From positions 124,001-188,000 of the forward strand of contig WOYW01000011.1 of the NCBI GenBank assembly GCA_011620605.1: a DNA stretch of 64,000 nucleotides, read 5' to 3'. The DNA is from Bacteroidales bacterium (GTDB taxonomy: Bacteria > Bacteroidota > Bacteroidia > Bacteroidales > UBA932). Of the stretch, positions 51,627-60,432 are shown piece by piece. The number at the start of each line of letters is the position of its first letter. Position 1 is the stretch's first letter. The position numbers and the translations under genes are program-made. The notes beneath the pieces are model-generated. The model saw only the letters and a list, made by a program, of their open reading frames with translations. It had not been told where the DNA came from and made no database searches.

Positions 51627-52721
51627 TTATTGTGTTTTCTTTTTCTTTCTTAACAACCCGTAGCCTATTCGCTTGTTGTTGCGTCTTTCCCTGATCTCTT
51701 CCAGTGTTTGCAAGTCTCCCCTTACAGGCATGCCGTTATTGGATGCATTGGATAGAAACTTCCATGCATACTCAGAGGCTATGACGGCATCTTCTACTTT
51801 TGGCAATGCAGGATCCGGTTTTCCGGACAGAACCGATTGTGCAAACTTGTGGCACAAAATGTCCAGATTCTTATCTCCGAAAGGTTTTTTAATTATCCGG
51901 GTCCGGGTGATCCCGTGCAATTCCACGGTAGCCGTAACAAAATCATGATTCATGCGTGCAATTCCCTTTGTCCCAACTAGATCCACATATCCGTTGTGAG
52001 TCAGGTCCTTGGCCAGTTGTCCGTACACATGACCCTGGGTCACATCAAAAACTATCCCGTTTTCAAAAGTACCGTGAGCCTGGAGCCACCATGGTTCCGG
52101 GTAGTTCCACATACGGATGGCCTGCGCATCCCAGGTTTTAAATTCACTTTGGGCATACCAGCGGGTAATGTCTACGTAATGCATGCCGCAATCATGAAAA
52201 AGCGGTCCTTCAGCCCAGTGTCCTTCACCGGGAGCCAGGCCGGGCGTCATATGACATACCCTTACTATGGCCAGGTCACCTATCTCGCCGGTAGCTATGA
52301 AATCCTTAATGGTCTTATGATACCATGCCATACGCAAAGGCAGGTTTACTGTGATCATGATCCTGGAATCCCGGAGTTGTTCCAGGACGGCTTTTTCTTC
52401 TTCAATACTTGATCCCAGAGGTTTTTCGGTGATCACATGCTTTGACTGTTCCACCGCCTTAAAAATATGATCTTTCCGTGAGTCGGCCAGCGTGGCCAGT
52501 ACAACCACTTCTATATCAGGATCTTCAAAAACCAGGTTTTCGTCAGAAGTCAGTACAGTTCCGGCAGGCGCCAGATTCCCGGCTATGGCCAGGGCTTCGG
52601 GATCGGTATCGCATATAGCGGCAATTTCCCATTGATGGCTTTTCAACATCTGAGTCAGGTACATTTCTCCCATACGGCCAAAGCCAATGATACCTGCTTT
52701 AATTCTGCGGTGTGAGGGCAT
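51627..52721 (-). CDS. Gfo/Idh/MocA family oxidoreductase
   Basis: This 364-residue protein has an N-terminal Rossmann domain (GIIGFGRMGEMYL at 10-22) and the EKPLGSS motif near residue 97 whose Lys is catalytic in the family. The C-terminal GFO_IDH_MocA domain includes FHDCGMHYVDITRW. Such enzymes oxidise or reduce sugars and inositols with NAD(P). It has no export signal. It overlaps the DUF2461 stop by 23 bases and precedes the SDR gene. Two oxidoreductases together suggest a short pathway on an unidentified polyol or sugar. Confidence 0.9.
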   Translation of the reverse strand: MPSHRRIKAGIIGFGRMGEMYLTQMLKSHQWEIAAICDTDPEALAIAGNLAPAGTVLTSDENLVFEDPDIEVVVLATLADSRKDHIFKAVEQSKHVITEKPLGSSIEEEKAVLEQLRDSRIMITVNLPLRMAWYHKTIKDFIATGEIGDLAIVRVCHMTPGLAPGEGHWAEGPLFHDCGMHYVDITRWYAQSEFKTWDAQAIRMWNYPEPWWLQAHGTFENGIVFDVTQGHVYGQLAKDLTHNGYVDLVGTKGIARMNHDFVTATVELHGITRTRIIKKPFGDKNLDILCHKFAQSVLSGKPDPALPKVEDAVIASEYAWKFLSNASNNGMPVRGDLQTLEEIRERRNNKRIGYGLLRKKKKTQ

Positions 52722-53379
52722 AAGTAACGGATCGGTTCAACAAAGCAACAAAGGTATGAGTCTTTTTAAATTCAGACAAGACATTTTTTAGCAGATCCTT
52801 GTCATAAACATAAGCATCGTCCATATTCCGTGCCAGAAGATGGTTTCTAAGGCGGAAAAGGTCTTCGTTCTGAGAATCCGCGGAGTAACCACGGGGAACC
52901 CTTTTCAGGGCTTCGTCGTAATCAATGATCCATCCTTCCGCTCTACGAACGGATCCCAGGTAAGGTTGGGCGTCAAAGAGGATGTCGTCCCGCACGCTTT
53001 TTAATACATCAGGTGAGGGATGCCACAGGCCGGCGGCCATGAAATGATTTGATGATGTGTTTTTGGGTTGCGGTTCAAGGTGAAAATAATACCCTGCATA
53101 ACCGGATTTTTTCCCTCCCGGACAAATATATGCTCCCATATGGGTTTTATAAGGGGTTTTATCCGGGGAAAACCTAAGGTCCCTGTATATCCTGTACGTA
53201 CAGTCCCTGACGGTCAGCTTAACAATATCTTTGTCAAAGTAGGCAATTCCTGCTATCAATTTGTCCGTGAATAAGGTAAAATGCTCTAACGCTTTTATAT
53301 ATTGATCTTTATGGGAGTCAAACCATTCCTTGTTATTGTTCATGCTAAGCTCCACAAGAAAATCAATCACACATTTCAT
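52699..53379 (-). CDS. DUF2461 protein
   Basis: This 226-residue protein matches DUF2461 (TIGR02453-type), with NNNKEWFDSHKDQYIKA at the N-terminus and YRDLRFSPDKTPYKTHMGAYI in the middle. It is cytoplasmic and its function is unknown; the family occurs across bacteria and fungi. The frame is open from a TTG at 53400, but the TATATTTG promoter (53398-53405) lies over that codon, so ATG 53379 is used. It is first in a three-gene transcript with the Gfo/Idh and SDR genes. Confidence 0.87.
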   Translation of the reverse strand: MKCVIDFLVELSMNNNKEWFDSHKDQYIKALEHFTLFTDKLIAGIAYFDKDIVKLTVRDCTYRIYRDLRFSPDKTPYKTHMGAYICPGGKKSGYAGYYFHLEPQPKNTSSNHFMAAGLWHPSPDVLKSVRDDILFDAQPYLGSVRRAEGWIIDYDEALKRVPRGYSADSQNEDLFRLRNHLLARNMDDAYVYDKDLLKNVLSEFKKTHTFVALLNRSVTYALTPQN

Positions 53380-53397
53380 GTTTTTTTGTATTTTTAA

Positions 53398-53405
53398 CAA
53401 ATATA
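53398..53405 (-). promoter_or_regulatory. -7 promoter element for the DUF2461-Gfo-SDR transcript
   Basis: TATATTTG on the minus strand ends 19 bases before the ATG at 53379. It rules out the upstream TTG as start. Confidence 0.6.
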
Positions 53406-53417
53406 AAGATTTGAATC

Positions 53418-53954
53418 ATGAAAAGGCGATTCTTTTTGGTTTTGTTTTTCTTCTTTTTGTATCCGGCATTATCCCCGGCCCGGGGTACCCGGATGTCAGA
53501 CAGTCTGACATCACTTCAGAAGGATTCACTTACCTTTGTTGAAGCACAATGGGAAAAAAAGCTCATGCATTTTGGCGGCATTATTCTAACGCAGTGTGCC
53601 TTTACAGACTGTTCCCTGTTTAACTCCAATCAGTATGTGTCCGTATTAACTGTCAAAAATGCTTTTCGTTTTGATATTGTAGCAGATACAACACTGGTGC
53701 TGACCAAAGATTTTGTTGAATACGCAGATGCCCTGGCCGGGATCAAAGGATCCTTTTTTGCCTGGGATGCGCCGTGGAACTCTGTTAATTACTTGCGCAT
53801 AAATGGTACGGAATTAGCTCCCAACCGGCTGAATGAAAAAGGTTTGCGTTCTTATCATCAATCAGGCTGTTTGTCTGTTTCGGAAAAAGGCAGACTATCG
53901 GTTTACAAAGTCCCCGATTCTGTAGTGAAGAATATTGTTAAAAGTGTAGGGTAA
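53418..53954 (+). CDS. Short exported protein resembling the N-terminal part of phosphodiester glycosidase (NAGPA) family
   Basis: This 178-residue protein has a signal peptide (about 1-22, ending SPA). The sequence SVLTVKNAFRFDIVAD, AGIKGSFFAWDAPWNSVNYLRING and the closing SEKGRLSVY segment resemble the first half of bacterial phosphodiester glycosidase (NAGPA, PF09992) proteins, which usually have about 300 residues. The catalytic C-terminal half is missing: the stop at 53952 is followed by 22 bases and then a convergent gene. It is therefore a truncated remnant or a short variant. The frame is intact to the stop. The family call rests on my reading of a short region and is tentative. Confidence 0.5.
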   Translation: MKRRFFLVLFFFFLYPALSPARGTRMSDSLTSLQKDSLTFVEAQWEKKLMHFGGIILTQCAFTDCSLFNSNQYVSVLTVKNAFRFDIVADTTLVLTKDFVEYADALAGIKGSFFAWDAPWNSVNYLRINGTELAPNRLNEKGLRSYHQSGCLSVSEKGRLSVYKVPDSVVKNIVKSVG

Positions 53955-53976
53955 ATAAAACGTGTCACGCGTGGTC

Positions 53977-55125
53977 TCATGATCCGGATTTTATTTTGTT
54001 TTTTAGCGGATTCGCATAAATATGCCTGAGCATATCGGTCATGGAGGCAAGTACATCCTCATTATCGTGAGGGAGCAGTAATTCACGCTGTGCAAGGAGC
54101 TTCTGGTCTTCTATGGTATAATATTCCTGAAACTTCTTGTGACCTGTGATCAGATCGTATGCTGCATAATTAATGCCGTAAAGTTTATACCCGTCGTATA
54201 TGCGTTGGTCTATCAGGGCGGCAACCTTTTTTAAAAATTCGGAACGGGAAAAAAGAGCATAAGGGGCCAGGTCTTTTTCCGTAATAGGAGGACAAAAGGT
54301 TATGTGGACCCTGCCTTTGTATTGTGTAATACCGGTAACGATGCTTACCAGGTCTTCTCCCGGGTTTTTAGAAAAAGTGCCTTCTGTTTTTTTTCTCCAT
54401 GTTTCTTTGACTTTCAGTATATCGCACGGTTCGATCTCGTAGGATATGGCAACCGGTATAATGTTCATGAAAGACAGGGATTGTATGATATCTTTTCCGC
54501 CGCTAAGGGCTAGCATTTTAAGAAGGCCTGGATCAGTAATATCATTTCCGTCCTTACTTCTTCCGTCGTGCTGTGCTATCCATAAAGATATGCCCCGCGA
54601 GATACGATCTCTCATGTAATCAGACAAATGCTCTGAATTTTTAACCAATTGTCGCATATTGTCCGATTTCCGGAAAACTTTGTACATTTTGTTTGATTTT
54701 CCCAGGTCCAGCAAGAGCGGATATTCCATAAGGTTACTTCCAAATGAGATCTCAGCCGGAGTAATATTATTTTCATAAATGATAAGCTGCTGCAGGGAGG
54801 CATCCAGTACAATATCCCTGTGGTTGGATATATAAACCGCTCCTTTGTCCGGATCTTTCTCGGGATTTCCATGATATGTGAGTCCGTTGGTAGTCTTATC
54901 AATGACACTCTTGAACACAGGATACATCACCCGTTTCTGTAACTCACCGTTGGTTTTGACAGAACGCAACATATGGCGGAATTCTTCCGCGGGACGGTCA
55001 GGAAACAACCAGACACTTGCCTGATCCAATAGGGGGTTGGCCGCCAGACGCTCCATTGCCTGTGGTATCTCGGAGTCATTATAAGGTCTTAAATCTTCAA
55101 ATTGTTTATCCCGGGTTGTTTTCAC
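53977..55125 (-). CDS. Acyltransferase (PlsC/glycerol-3-phosphate acyltransferase-like)
   Basis: This 382-residue protein has a NHRDIVLD motif near residue 101, the HxxxxD catalytic pair of glycerolipid acyltransferases. SRGISLWIAQHDGRSKDG near 185 suits the second acyl-acceptor-binding block. There are no obvious membrane spans. The translation starts at GTG 55125 within the end of the ligase gene (20-base overlap); no better ATG is upstream. It is the last gene of the lipid operon and could transfer the acyl or aryl-acyl unit activated by the preceding ligase. The substrate is unknown. Confidence 0.83.
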   Translation of the reverse strand: MKTTRDKQFEDLRPYNDSEIPQAMERLAANPLLDQASVWLFPDRPAEEFRHMLRSVKTNGELQKRVMYPVFKSVIDKTTNGLTYHGNPEKDPDKGAVYISNHRDIVLDASLQQLIIYENNITPAEISFGSNLMEYPLLLDLGKSNKMYKVFRKSDNMRQLVKNSEHLSDYMRDRISRGISLWIAQHDGRSKDGNDITDPGLLKMLALSGGKDIIQSLSFMNIIPVAISYEIEPCDILKVKETWRKKTEGTFSKNPGEDLVSIVTGITQYKGRVHITFCPPITEKDLAPYALFSRSEFLKKVAALIDQRIYDGYKLYGINYAAYDLITGHKKFQEYYTIEDQKLLAQRELLLPHDNEDVLASMTDMLRHIYANPLKNKIKSGS

Positions 55126-56413
55126 GTTGATCCATTAGTTTTACTGCTTTACGCATCTTTTCGTTGTACACTTTCGCTTTTAGCTCAGGATCGGGTACAA
55201 TTTCCACTTCCGGTGCAACGCGAACTTTGGCTCTGAATTTATCCTTGACGCCCTTGCAGATATCTTCCGGAATTTCCGGATGACCCTCTTTGAGCGAGAT
55301 CTTCACATGTACATCATCAGTTCCCAGAGCGTTGCTGCGCAAGATCACCTGGTAGCAGCTAATATATGGAATATCTTCCAATACATCAAAAAGGGAAGAG
55401 GGATATAAGGTAGTTCCTTTGAATTTGATCATCTGTTTTTTTCGTCCCAGTAACGGACTTATCCGCATTGTTTTCCGCCCGCACTCACAGGGTTCGTAGT
55501 GAAAGTGTGCCAGGTCTCCTGTACGGAAACGCAGCAGGGGCATGCCTTCCAGCTTCAGGTTGGTGATCACCAGCTCTCCAGGTTCCCCCATGGACACCAC
55601 ACGGTCGTTATCATCTACCAATTCACAAACAACCAGCTCGGGAAGGTGGTGTCCTCCTTTACCGTAGGGACATTCGCAGAATGTGGCTCCCAATTCGGTG
55701 GAAGCATAAGTGGAGATCAGTTGAATATCCCATTTTTCACGAATGTGTTTTCCCAGGATATTCAGCGAGAAATCCTGATTTCGCAGGTTTTCGCCTATGC
55801 AGACGGCTTTCTTTATGCTGGAATTGCGGTAGTCTATCCCGTGTTCTTCCGCATATTCAATAAGTCTCAAAATAAACGAAGGAACACAGATAATGGTATT
55901 TGGTTTCATCCTCAGGATGGTATCCCATTGCAATTCCGGAATGCCGTTGCCAACCCGGATGATCCCGGCGCCAAGGCTCCTGATTCCTAAGAAGTAAGCC
56001 AGTCCTGCCACAAAACGTTTGTCCATGGTAGTCATCAGCTGGACAATATCTCCCGGTTTTATACCGGCACATTCAAAAGAAACTTTTTCGTTGTAAGCCA
56101 GCCTGTCCAGGTCCCGGTCGGTTAAGGCGTAAGTTGCCGGATCGCTCAGTGTCCCGGATGTGGTAACGTAATCTATCAATTGATCTTTGGGGACACACAG
56201 GAAATTTTCGTTGTATTGCTGAAGATCGCTTTTATAAGTAAACGGAATGTATTGAAGATCTTCCAGTGTCCTGATCTTTCTGATGTCAATTCCTTCACGT
56301 TGAAACATATTCTTGTAAAAAGGAGATCTTTCGCTGAAATAGGACAATTCCCGACGAAGCAAATTCTCCTGGAACAGTTTGATCTCTTGGGTAGAAGTAT
56401 ATTTGATGTCCAT
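55106..56413 (-). CDS. Adenylate-forming ligase, phenylacetate-CoA ligase (PaaK)-like
   Basis: This 435-residue ANL-superfamily enzyme of the PaaK branch has an AMP-binding loop TTSGTLSDPATY near residue 85 and a YASTELG block near 245. The hinge is GRKKQMIKFKG, and a zinc-like CECG motif lies in YEPCECGRKTMR. PaaK-like enzymes activate aryl or short acids as CoA or carrier-protein thioesters. In this operon it may load an aromatic or fatty starter. It lies 11 bases after the exported hydrolase gene and overlaps the acyltransferase. Substrate is not readable. Confidence 0.86.
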   Translation of the reverse strand: MDIKYTSTQEIKLFQENLLRRELSYFSERSPFYKNMFQREGIDIRKIRTLEDLQYIPFTYKSDLQQYNENFLCVPKDQLIDYVTTSGTLSDPATYALTDRDLDRLAYNEKVSFECAGIKPGDIVQLMTTMDKRFVAGLAYFLGIRSLGAGIIRVGNGIPELQWDTILRMKPNTIICVPSFILRLIEYAEEHGIDYRNSSIKKAVCIGENLRNQDFSLNILGKHIREKWDIQLISTYASTELGATFCECPYGKGGHHLPELVVCELVDDNDRVVSMGEPGELVITNLKLEGMPLLRFRTGDLAHFHYEPCECGRKTMRISPLLGRKKQMIKFKGTTLYPSSLFDVLEDIPYISCYQVILRSNALGTDDVHVKISLKEGHPEIPEDICKGVKDKFRAKVRVAPEVEIVPDPELKAKVYNEKMRKAVKLMDQRENNPG

Positions 56414-56424
56414 GTTTTTGGTGT

Positions 56425-57282
56425 TTATTGGTTCATTTCATCTTCAAGCCACAGCAGGAATTCCTGCATCCACAACCGGGCCGTTTCATTGTTTCCATTT
56501 TCATCGTATCCGAACCCGTGACCTCCTTCCTGATAGATCAACAAACGATGGTTAATCTTCCTGTTTTCAAGAATAGCACTATAACGGAGGGTATTTTCAG
56601 GATTTACCACGGGATCATCCATACAGGTCATCAGGAACAGCGGGGGCATATCATCTCTCACGTTTTCCTCCAGGGACATTGTTTTTCTAAGGCTAACCGG
56701 ATGATTGGCCGCTAGCAGATTCCTGCGTGATCTGATATGAGTGATCCCGTCTGCCATGGAAACTACGGGATAAATCATGGCAACGAATGCCGGTCGTAAA
56801 GAAACGGCAGGATGAAGTCCGTAGCGTGCCAGAAAGTTGGTATCGTAATACGTCCCCATCCATCCGGCCAGGTGTCCTCCTGCCGAGAAACCTAACAGTC
56901 CCACCTTGTCCGGGTTTATCCCGTACTCCGGGGCTTTTTCCTTAACCAGCATAACGGCCCTCTGGATATCTTCCATCATGGTGGGGTAGCTGTACCCGTA
57001 CATGCTTGTGCTGTAACGTAATACAAATGCCGAGTATCCTTCCCGGGCCAATGCTTTTGCTACCCGGTGTCCTTCGTTTTGAATGCCCAAGTGGTGGTAA
57101 CTTCCTCCGGGGAGAATGATAACACCCGTTTTCAGGGAATGATCTGCCTGCGGAGAGTAGTACCACATCCGGACACGGCTTTTTTCCCTTATCCCTTCCC
57201 AGGGACGGAGTACTTCCTGAGCCTGTATTGTAACACATAAGGTCAGGAAAAATAATAAGATAAAAGAACGCCTAGACTTCAT
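56425..57282 (-). CDS. Exported alpha/beta hydrolase (acetyl-esterase/prolyl oligopeptidase-like)
   Basis: This 285-residue protein has a signal peptide (about 1-21, ending IQAQ). The alpha/beta hydrolase fold is shown by the oxyanion-like GGSYHHLG and the nucleophile elbow GFSAGGH near residue 133, with Asp in CMDDPVVNPENT and His in GGHGFGYD. This triad order is typical of BD-FAE/acetyl-xylan-esterase-like enzymes. It is the only clearly exported enzyme in the operon and could trim or transfer an ester on an exported lipid. It starts inside the end of the 126-residue protein gene (11-base overlap). Confidence 0.88.
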   Translation of the reverse strand: MKSRRSFILLFFLTLCVTIQAQEVLRPWEGIREKSRVRMWYYSPQADHSLKTGVIILPGGSYHHLGIQNEGHRVAKALAREGYSAFVLRYSTSMYGYSYPTMMEDIQRAVMLVKEKAPEYGINPDKVGLLGFSAGGHLAGWMGTYYDTNFLARYGLHPAVSLRPAFVAMIYPVVSMADGITHIRSRRNLLAANHPVSLRKTMSLEENVRDDMPPLFLMTCMDDPVVNPENTLRYSAILENRKINHRLLIYQEGGHGFGYDENGNNETARLWMQEFLLWLEDEMNQ

Positions 57283-57652
57283 TAAAAATGAGCTCTTTTA
57301 TTTCTTCATCTGTTAATTGTTTATACGTCGGGTTAATGAACTTCCCGTTTTCCAGGGAAAAATCCACCCGGTAATACTCTTCCGCATAGAAGGAAAGGCG
57401 TGATCTGGTGTCCGGATTGCATTCAATATATATCACATTTTCCGGGTCCAGTCCCTTGGCGCTGCAAATTTGTTCAAACAACAATCCTCCAGCATAAGTG
57501 ACGGAAGATCCGGGGTTATGCTGGTAGATCTCAGTTGCAATGACAACGGATCTTCCGTTACGGTCCAGGATCTTCAGCCCACATTTTGAAGGAACATCCC
57601 ATTTCCCTTTAAAATCAAAAATCTCATCAAAATGTTTACTCTGAACTTCCAT
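57272..57652 (-). CDS. 126-residue protein of unknown function in lipid operon
   Basis: The family is not recognised. The protein has no signal peptide and no membrane segment. It looks like a small alpha/beta protein with a strand-rich core (GLKILDRNGRSVVIATEIYQ), an ENVIYIECNPDTRS segment and a C-terminal helix (LTDEEIKELIFN). The gene is flanked by a 4-base gap to the radical SAM gene and an 11-base overlap to the hydrolase, so it is clearly translated with them. It could be a partner or chaperone of the radical SAM protein, but that is only position-based. The coding call rests on tight packing and composition. Confidence 0.72.
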   Translation of the reverse strand: MEVQSKHFDEIFDFKGKWDVPSKCGLKILDRNGRSVVIATEIYQHNPGSSVTYAGGLLFEQICSAKGLDPENVIYIECNPDTRSRLSFYAEEYYRVDFSLENGKFINPTYKQLTDEEIKELIFNEV

Positions 57653-57656
57653 GATC

Positions 57657-58949
57657 TTAATTGTTTCCTATTGTACGTTTGACTTCTTTCCCGAAAGATC
57701 TGTTCATCAGCCTTCTGTCACGGGGTTTCCACGTGCCGTCTTCCATTTCACGTTTCATGACACGGGTAAAGAGTTTGGTCATTTTCAATTCCTGGGATTC
57801 TTCCTTGTAGAAAGAACTCCAGGCATAGTCGTACAATTCCTGTAATTTTTCCGGAGTCACCTGGGCAGGCTCGTAGACCACCTGGCCGGCATTGTAATGA
57901 TCCCAGTTGTAATCGGTGATCCTTCCCCGGCGCATCATATCGTCAAAGGCTTTGGTATGCGGGAAGGGGGTGAGGATGGTAAACTCTGCAAGGTCCAGAT
58001 CGATCTCAAGAAGGAAATCTATCAGGCGACGCATGTCGTCCTCGGATTGGTTGTCAAGGCCTAAAAGTATGGTTCCTTCCACGTCTATCCCGTAATCGTG
58101 ATACCGTTTGATCCTCTCCTTGATGTAATTGGAAGTGTCAAAAACAGCCTGGTAGACGTACCATGCACCGGCTTGTGCTGCCAGGTCCAGTATTTTGGGA
58201 TCGTCTTCAATGGTATGGCTGACCCATTTCTTTTTCATAGGGATCATTTCCTTGAAAAGCTGCATTTCCCATTCTTTGTTCTGAGCCAGTGAGTTGTCCA
58301 CTACAAACAAACGGTTGTTCTCTATGGTGGCCAATTCTTCCACCACTTTGTCAAACGGACGGGCCCTGAAATGACGGCCTCCTAAATAGGATACGGCGCA
58401 GGGATAACAATTGAAACGGCATCCGCGCGAGGCGTGGAACAGGTCCACCATCTGCACACCTTTGTGGTTGTACAGTTCCCTTTTGTAAAGATCACGTCTT
58501 GCGGGACCGACTAATTCAATAGGAGGCAATTGCGCCATGTAATTGTATACTTTTTTCAACTGTCCTTTTTCCCAATCCCTTATGAGCTCTTCCATACGGC
58601 CTTCAGCTTCTCCCAGGAACACCGCATCTGCGTGTTCAATGGTTTCTTCTGCGTGGAGCATGGTGGATATCCCACCGAAGATCACTTTTTTACCTCTTTT
58701 TCTGAATTCGGCGGCAATGGTCCATCCGCGTCTTACCTGGGTGGATAACATCATGGAGATAGCCACCAGGTCACATGATTCTTCAAAATCTATCGTTTCA
58801 ACGTTTTCATCGGTAAACGATACTTCTACGTGTGGGGGCAGGGCGGCTGCAAATACTACGGGGCCGTGAGGCGGCAGGTTGAAAGTGGTTTGACCTTTGA
58901 GCTTCTCCCAACGGGGGTATATGAGTTTCAGTTTAATCGTTGTTGACAT
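57657..58949 (-). CDS. B12-binding-domain radical SAM protein
   Basis: This 430-residue protein has an N-terminal B12-binding-like Rossmann domain (about 5-135, ending in FGGISTMLHAEETIEHADAVFLGE), although a classical DxHxxG histidine is not seen. The radical SAM domain has the cluster cysteines Cys177, Cys181 and Cys184 in CRFNCYPC. The later region (GTILLGLDNQSEDD, LTPFPHTKAF) is typical of the BchE-like class of this group. Such enzymes do methylations, ring closures or oxidations on unactivated carbons. With a CrtI-like flavoprotein 16 bases upstream, it likely modifies a polyene or lipid. Reaction unknown. Confidence 0.88.
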   Translation of the reverse strand: MSTTIKLKLIYPRWEKLKGQTTFNLPPHGPVVFAAALPPHVEVSFTDENVETIDFEESCDLVAISMMLSTQVRRGWTIAAEFRKRGKKVIFGGISTMLHAEETIEHADAVFLGEAEGRMEELIRDWEKGQLKKVYNYMAQLPPIELVGPARRDLYKRELYNHKGVQMVDLFHASRGCRFNCYPCAVSYLGGRHFRARPFDKVVEELATIENNRLFVVDNSLAQNKEWEMQLFKEMIPMKKKWVSHTIEDDPKILDLAAQAGAWYVYQAVFDTSNYIKERIKRYHDYGIDVEGTILLGLDNQSEDDMRRLIDFLLEIDLDLAEFTILTPFPHTKAFDDMMRRGRITDYNWDHYNAGQVVYEPAQVTPEKLQELYDYAWSSFYKEESQELKMTKLFTRVMKREMEDGTWKPRDRRLMNRSFGKEVKRTIGNN

Positions 58950-58965
58950 ATTAAAGGATTAGTGG

Positions 58966-60432
58966 TTATACGTTTTTTATTTGTTTTATCAGATTATCAA
59001 TTCCGGTAATGGCTCCGCATGTAAGAACGGAACCTATTATAACACCCATGATACCGTGGGCATTGATGTTCTGTCCGGCCAGGAATAGGTTGGGAACTTT
59101 GGTCAAATGAGATATAAAGGATTCGGTGGGAGCATTTTTATCGCGGAGTATACCGTACATAGAGCCCTCCAGCGTTCCTGTATAATCCCTGTAAGTCAAG
59201 GGAGTGGAAGTCCAGAAATCTTCTATGTGACTGATGGTTCCCGGGAATTGTTTTTCCAGGTTTAAAAGCATTTGCTGTGCCTTGCGTGCCTTGAAGTCTT
59301 CGTATTCAGCGCCTCTTTCTCCCGGGGGAAGGTTTTTCCACGGAGCCACCTCTTCCCATCCCATACTTTCAAACAGAACGGCACTTTTGACGAATTTCTG
59401 GTTCTGCCTGTCACACATGTGCATGTAAAAGAAATGTCCGTCCCATACCGATTTCCCGGGGTAATGGTAATAATTGTAATTCAGGTAGGGAACTTTGTCT
59501 TCCCGGAATTTGATGTAGACGGTGAAATTGGAAAGTGTCTGTTTAATACTGCGTATCCTTTTTTTGTATGCTTTACGTATCATCGGGGTGTCCACCATGT
59601 CCATCAGCAGGGCGGGATGAATATCCGAGATCACATGGGAGGCTTCTATGATTTCATTGTTAAGCAAAGTAACCCCTGTAGCCCCGTTATGGTCAAAGTT
59701 CACTTTATTTACAGGCATCCCGGTAATGATCTCACCACCCATCTCACGTATGGAATCGCAAAGCAAGTGGACAATTATATCGCTTCCCCCGACAAAACGG
59801 AAGGCACTTTTATTGTAAAAATCGGTTATAAGCGCGTGATAGTACAAAGGCGTCTTATCTGCCACACCGCCGTAAAGGGGCATAATTCCGGCTAGTACGT
59901 TCTGTAATTTCACGTCATCGGTCAGCGAACGAATGTACTCGGCTACGCCGATCTGCATATTGGAACTGTCCATCCAGTATGGATTCTCCATATTCTTGAA
60001 GGAATAGAGGGGAGAACGTTCGGCAATGGCTTCCATACGTCGCATATACAAACCGATGGAATTCCTTTCCTTAGGGAAATGACGTGAAAGAATATCCGTA
60101 AAAGCTTCATGCCCGTTGGCATAAGCATAACGGTCCCCCAGGTAGGAGACTACATCGTATCCCGCTTCATCAAGCCGGCTGAGTTCGATCTTATCTGTGA
60201 GGGACAGGTATTTGAAAAAACGTTGGAGCGACTGCCCTTCGTCCATACTGCCTATATAATGCATTCCGGTCTCAAATTTGACGCCTTTACGCAGGAACGT
60301 CTGCAAGCATCCGCCCGGTATGTCATGTTTTTCAACGATGGCAACTTTCAGGCCGTTTTTCGCCAGTATGTATCCGCACACCAGGCCACCCAACCCGCTT
60401 CCAATAATTACTACGTCGTATTTGCTACTCAT
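58966..60432 (-). CDS. CrtI/retinol-saturase-like FAD-dependent oxidoreductase
   Basis: This 488-residue flavoprotein has an N-terminal FAD/NAD(P) motif VVIIGSGLGGLVCGY (8-22) followed by EKHDIPGGCLQTF. The ending LFLAGQNINAHGIMGVIIGS is that of the phytoene desaturase/retinol saturase group. Such enzymes introduce or reduce double bonds in polyenes. No phytoene synthase or other carotenoid gene is visible. Its start overlaps the MMPL-acyltransferase stop by 8 bases, and it is cotranscribed with the radical SAM gene. Identity at the family level is firm; the substrate is open. Confidence 0.88.
   Translation of the reverse strand: MSSKYDVVIIGSGLGGLVCGYILAKNGLKVAIVEKHDIPGGCLQTFLRKGVKFETGMHYIGSMDEGQSLQRFFKYLSLTDKIELSRLDEAGYDVVSYLGDRYAYANGHEAFTDILSRHFPKERNSIGLYMRRMEAIAERSPLYSFKNMENPYWMDSSNMQIGVAEYIRSLTDDVKLQNVLAGIMPLYGGVADKTPLYYHALITDFYNKSAFRFVGGSDIIVHLLCDSIREMGGEIITGMPVNKVNFDHNGATGVTLLNNEIIEASHVISDIHPALLMDMVDTPMIRKAYKKRIRSIKQTLSNFTVYIKFREDKVPYLNYNYYHYPGKSVWDGHFFYMHMCDRQNQKFVKSAVLFESMGWEEVAPWKNLPPGERGAEYEDFKARKAQQMLLNLEKQFPGTISHIEDFWTSTPLTYRDYTGTLEGSMYGILRDKNAPTESFISHLTKVPNLFLAGQNINAHGIMGVIIGSVLTCGAITGIDNLIKQIKNV

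Noticed and set aside
53380-53400. TTG start extending the DUF2461 protein
   Set aside because: The codon overlaps the -7 promoter element, so it would not be transcribed as coding sequence.
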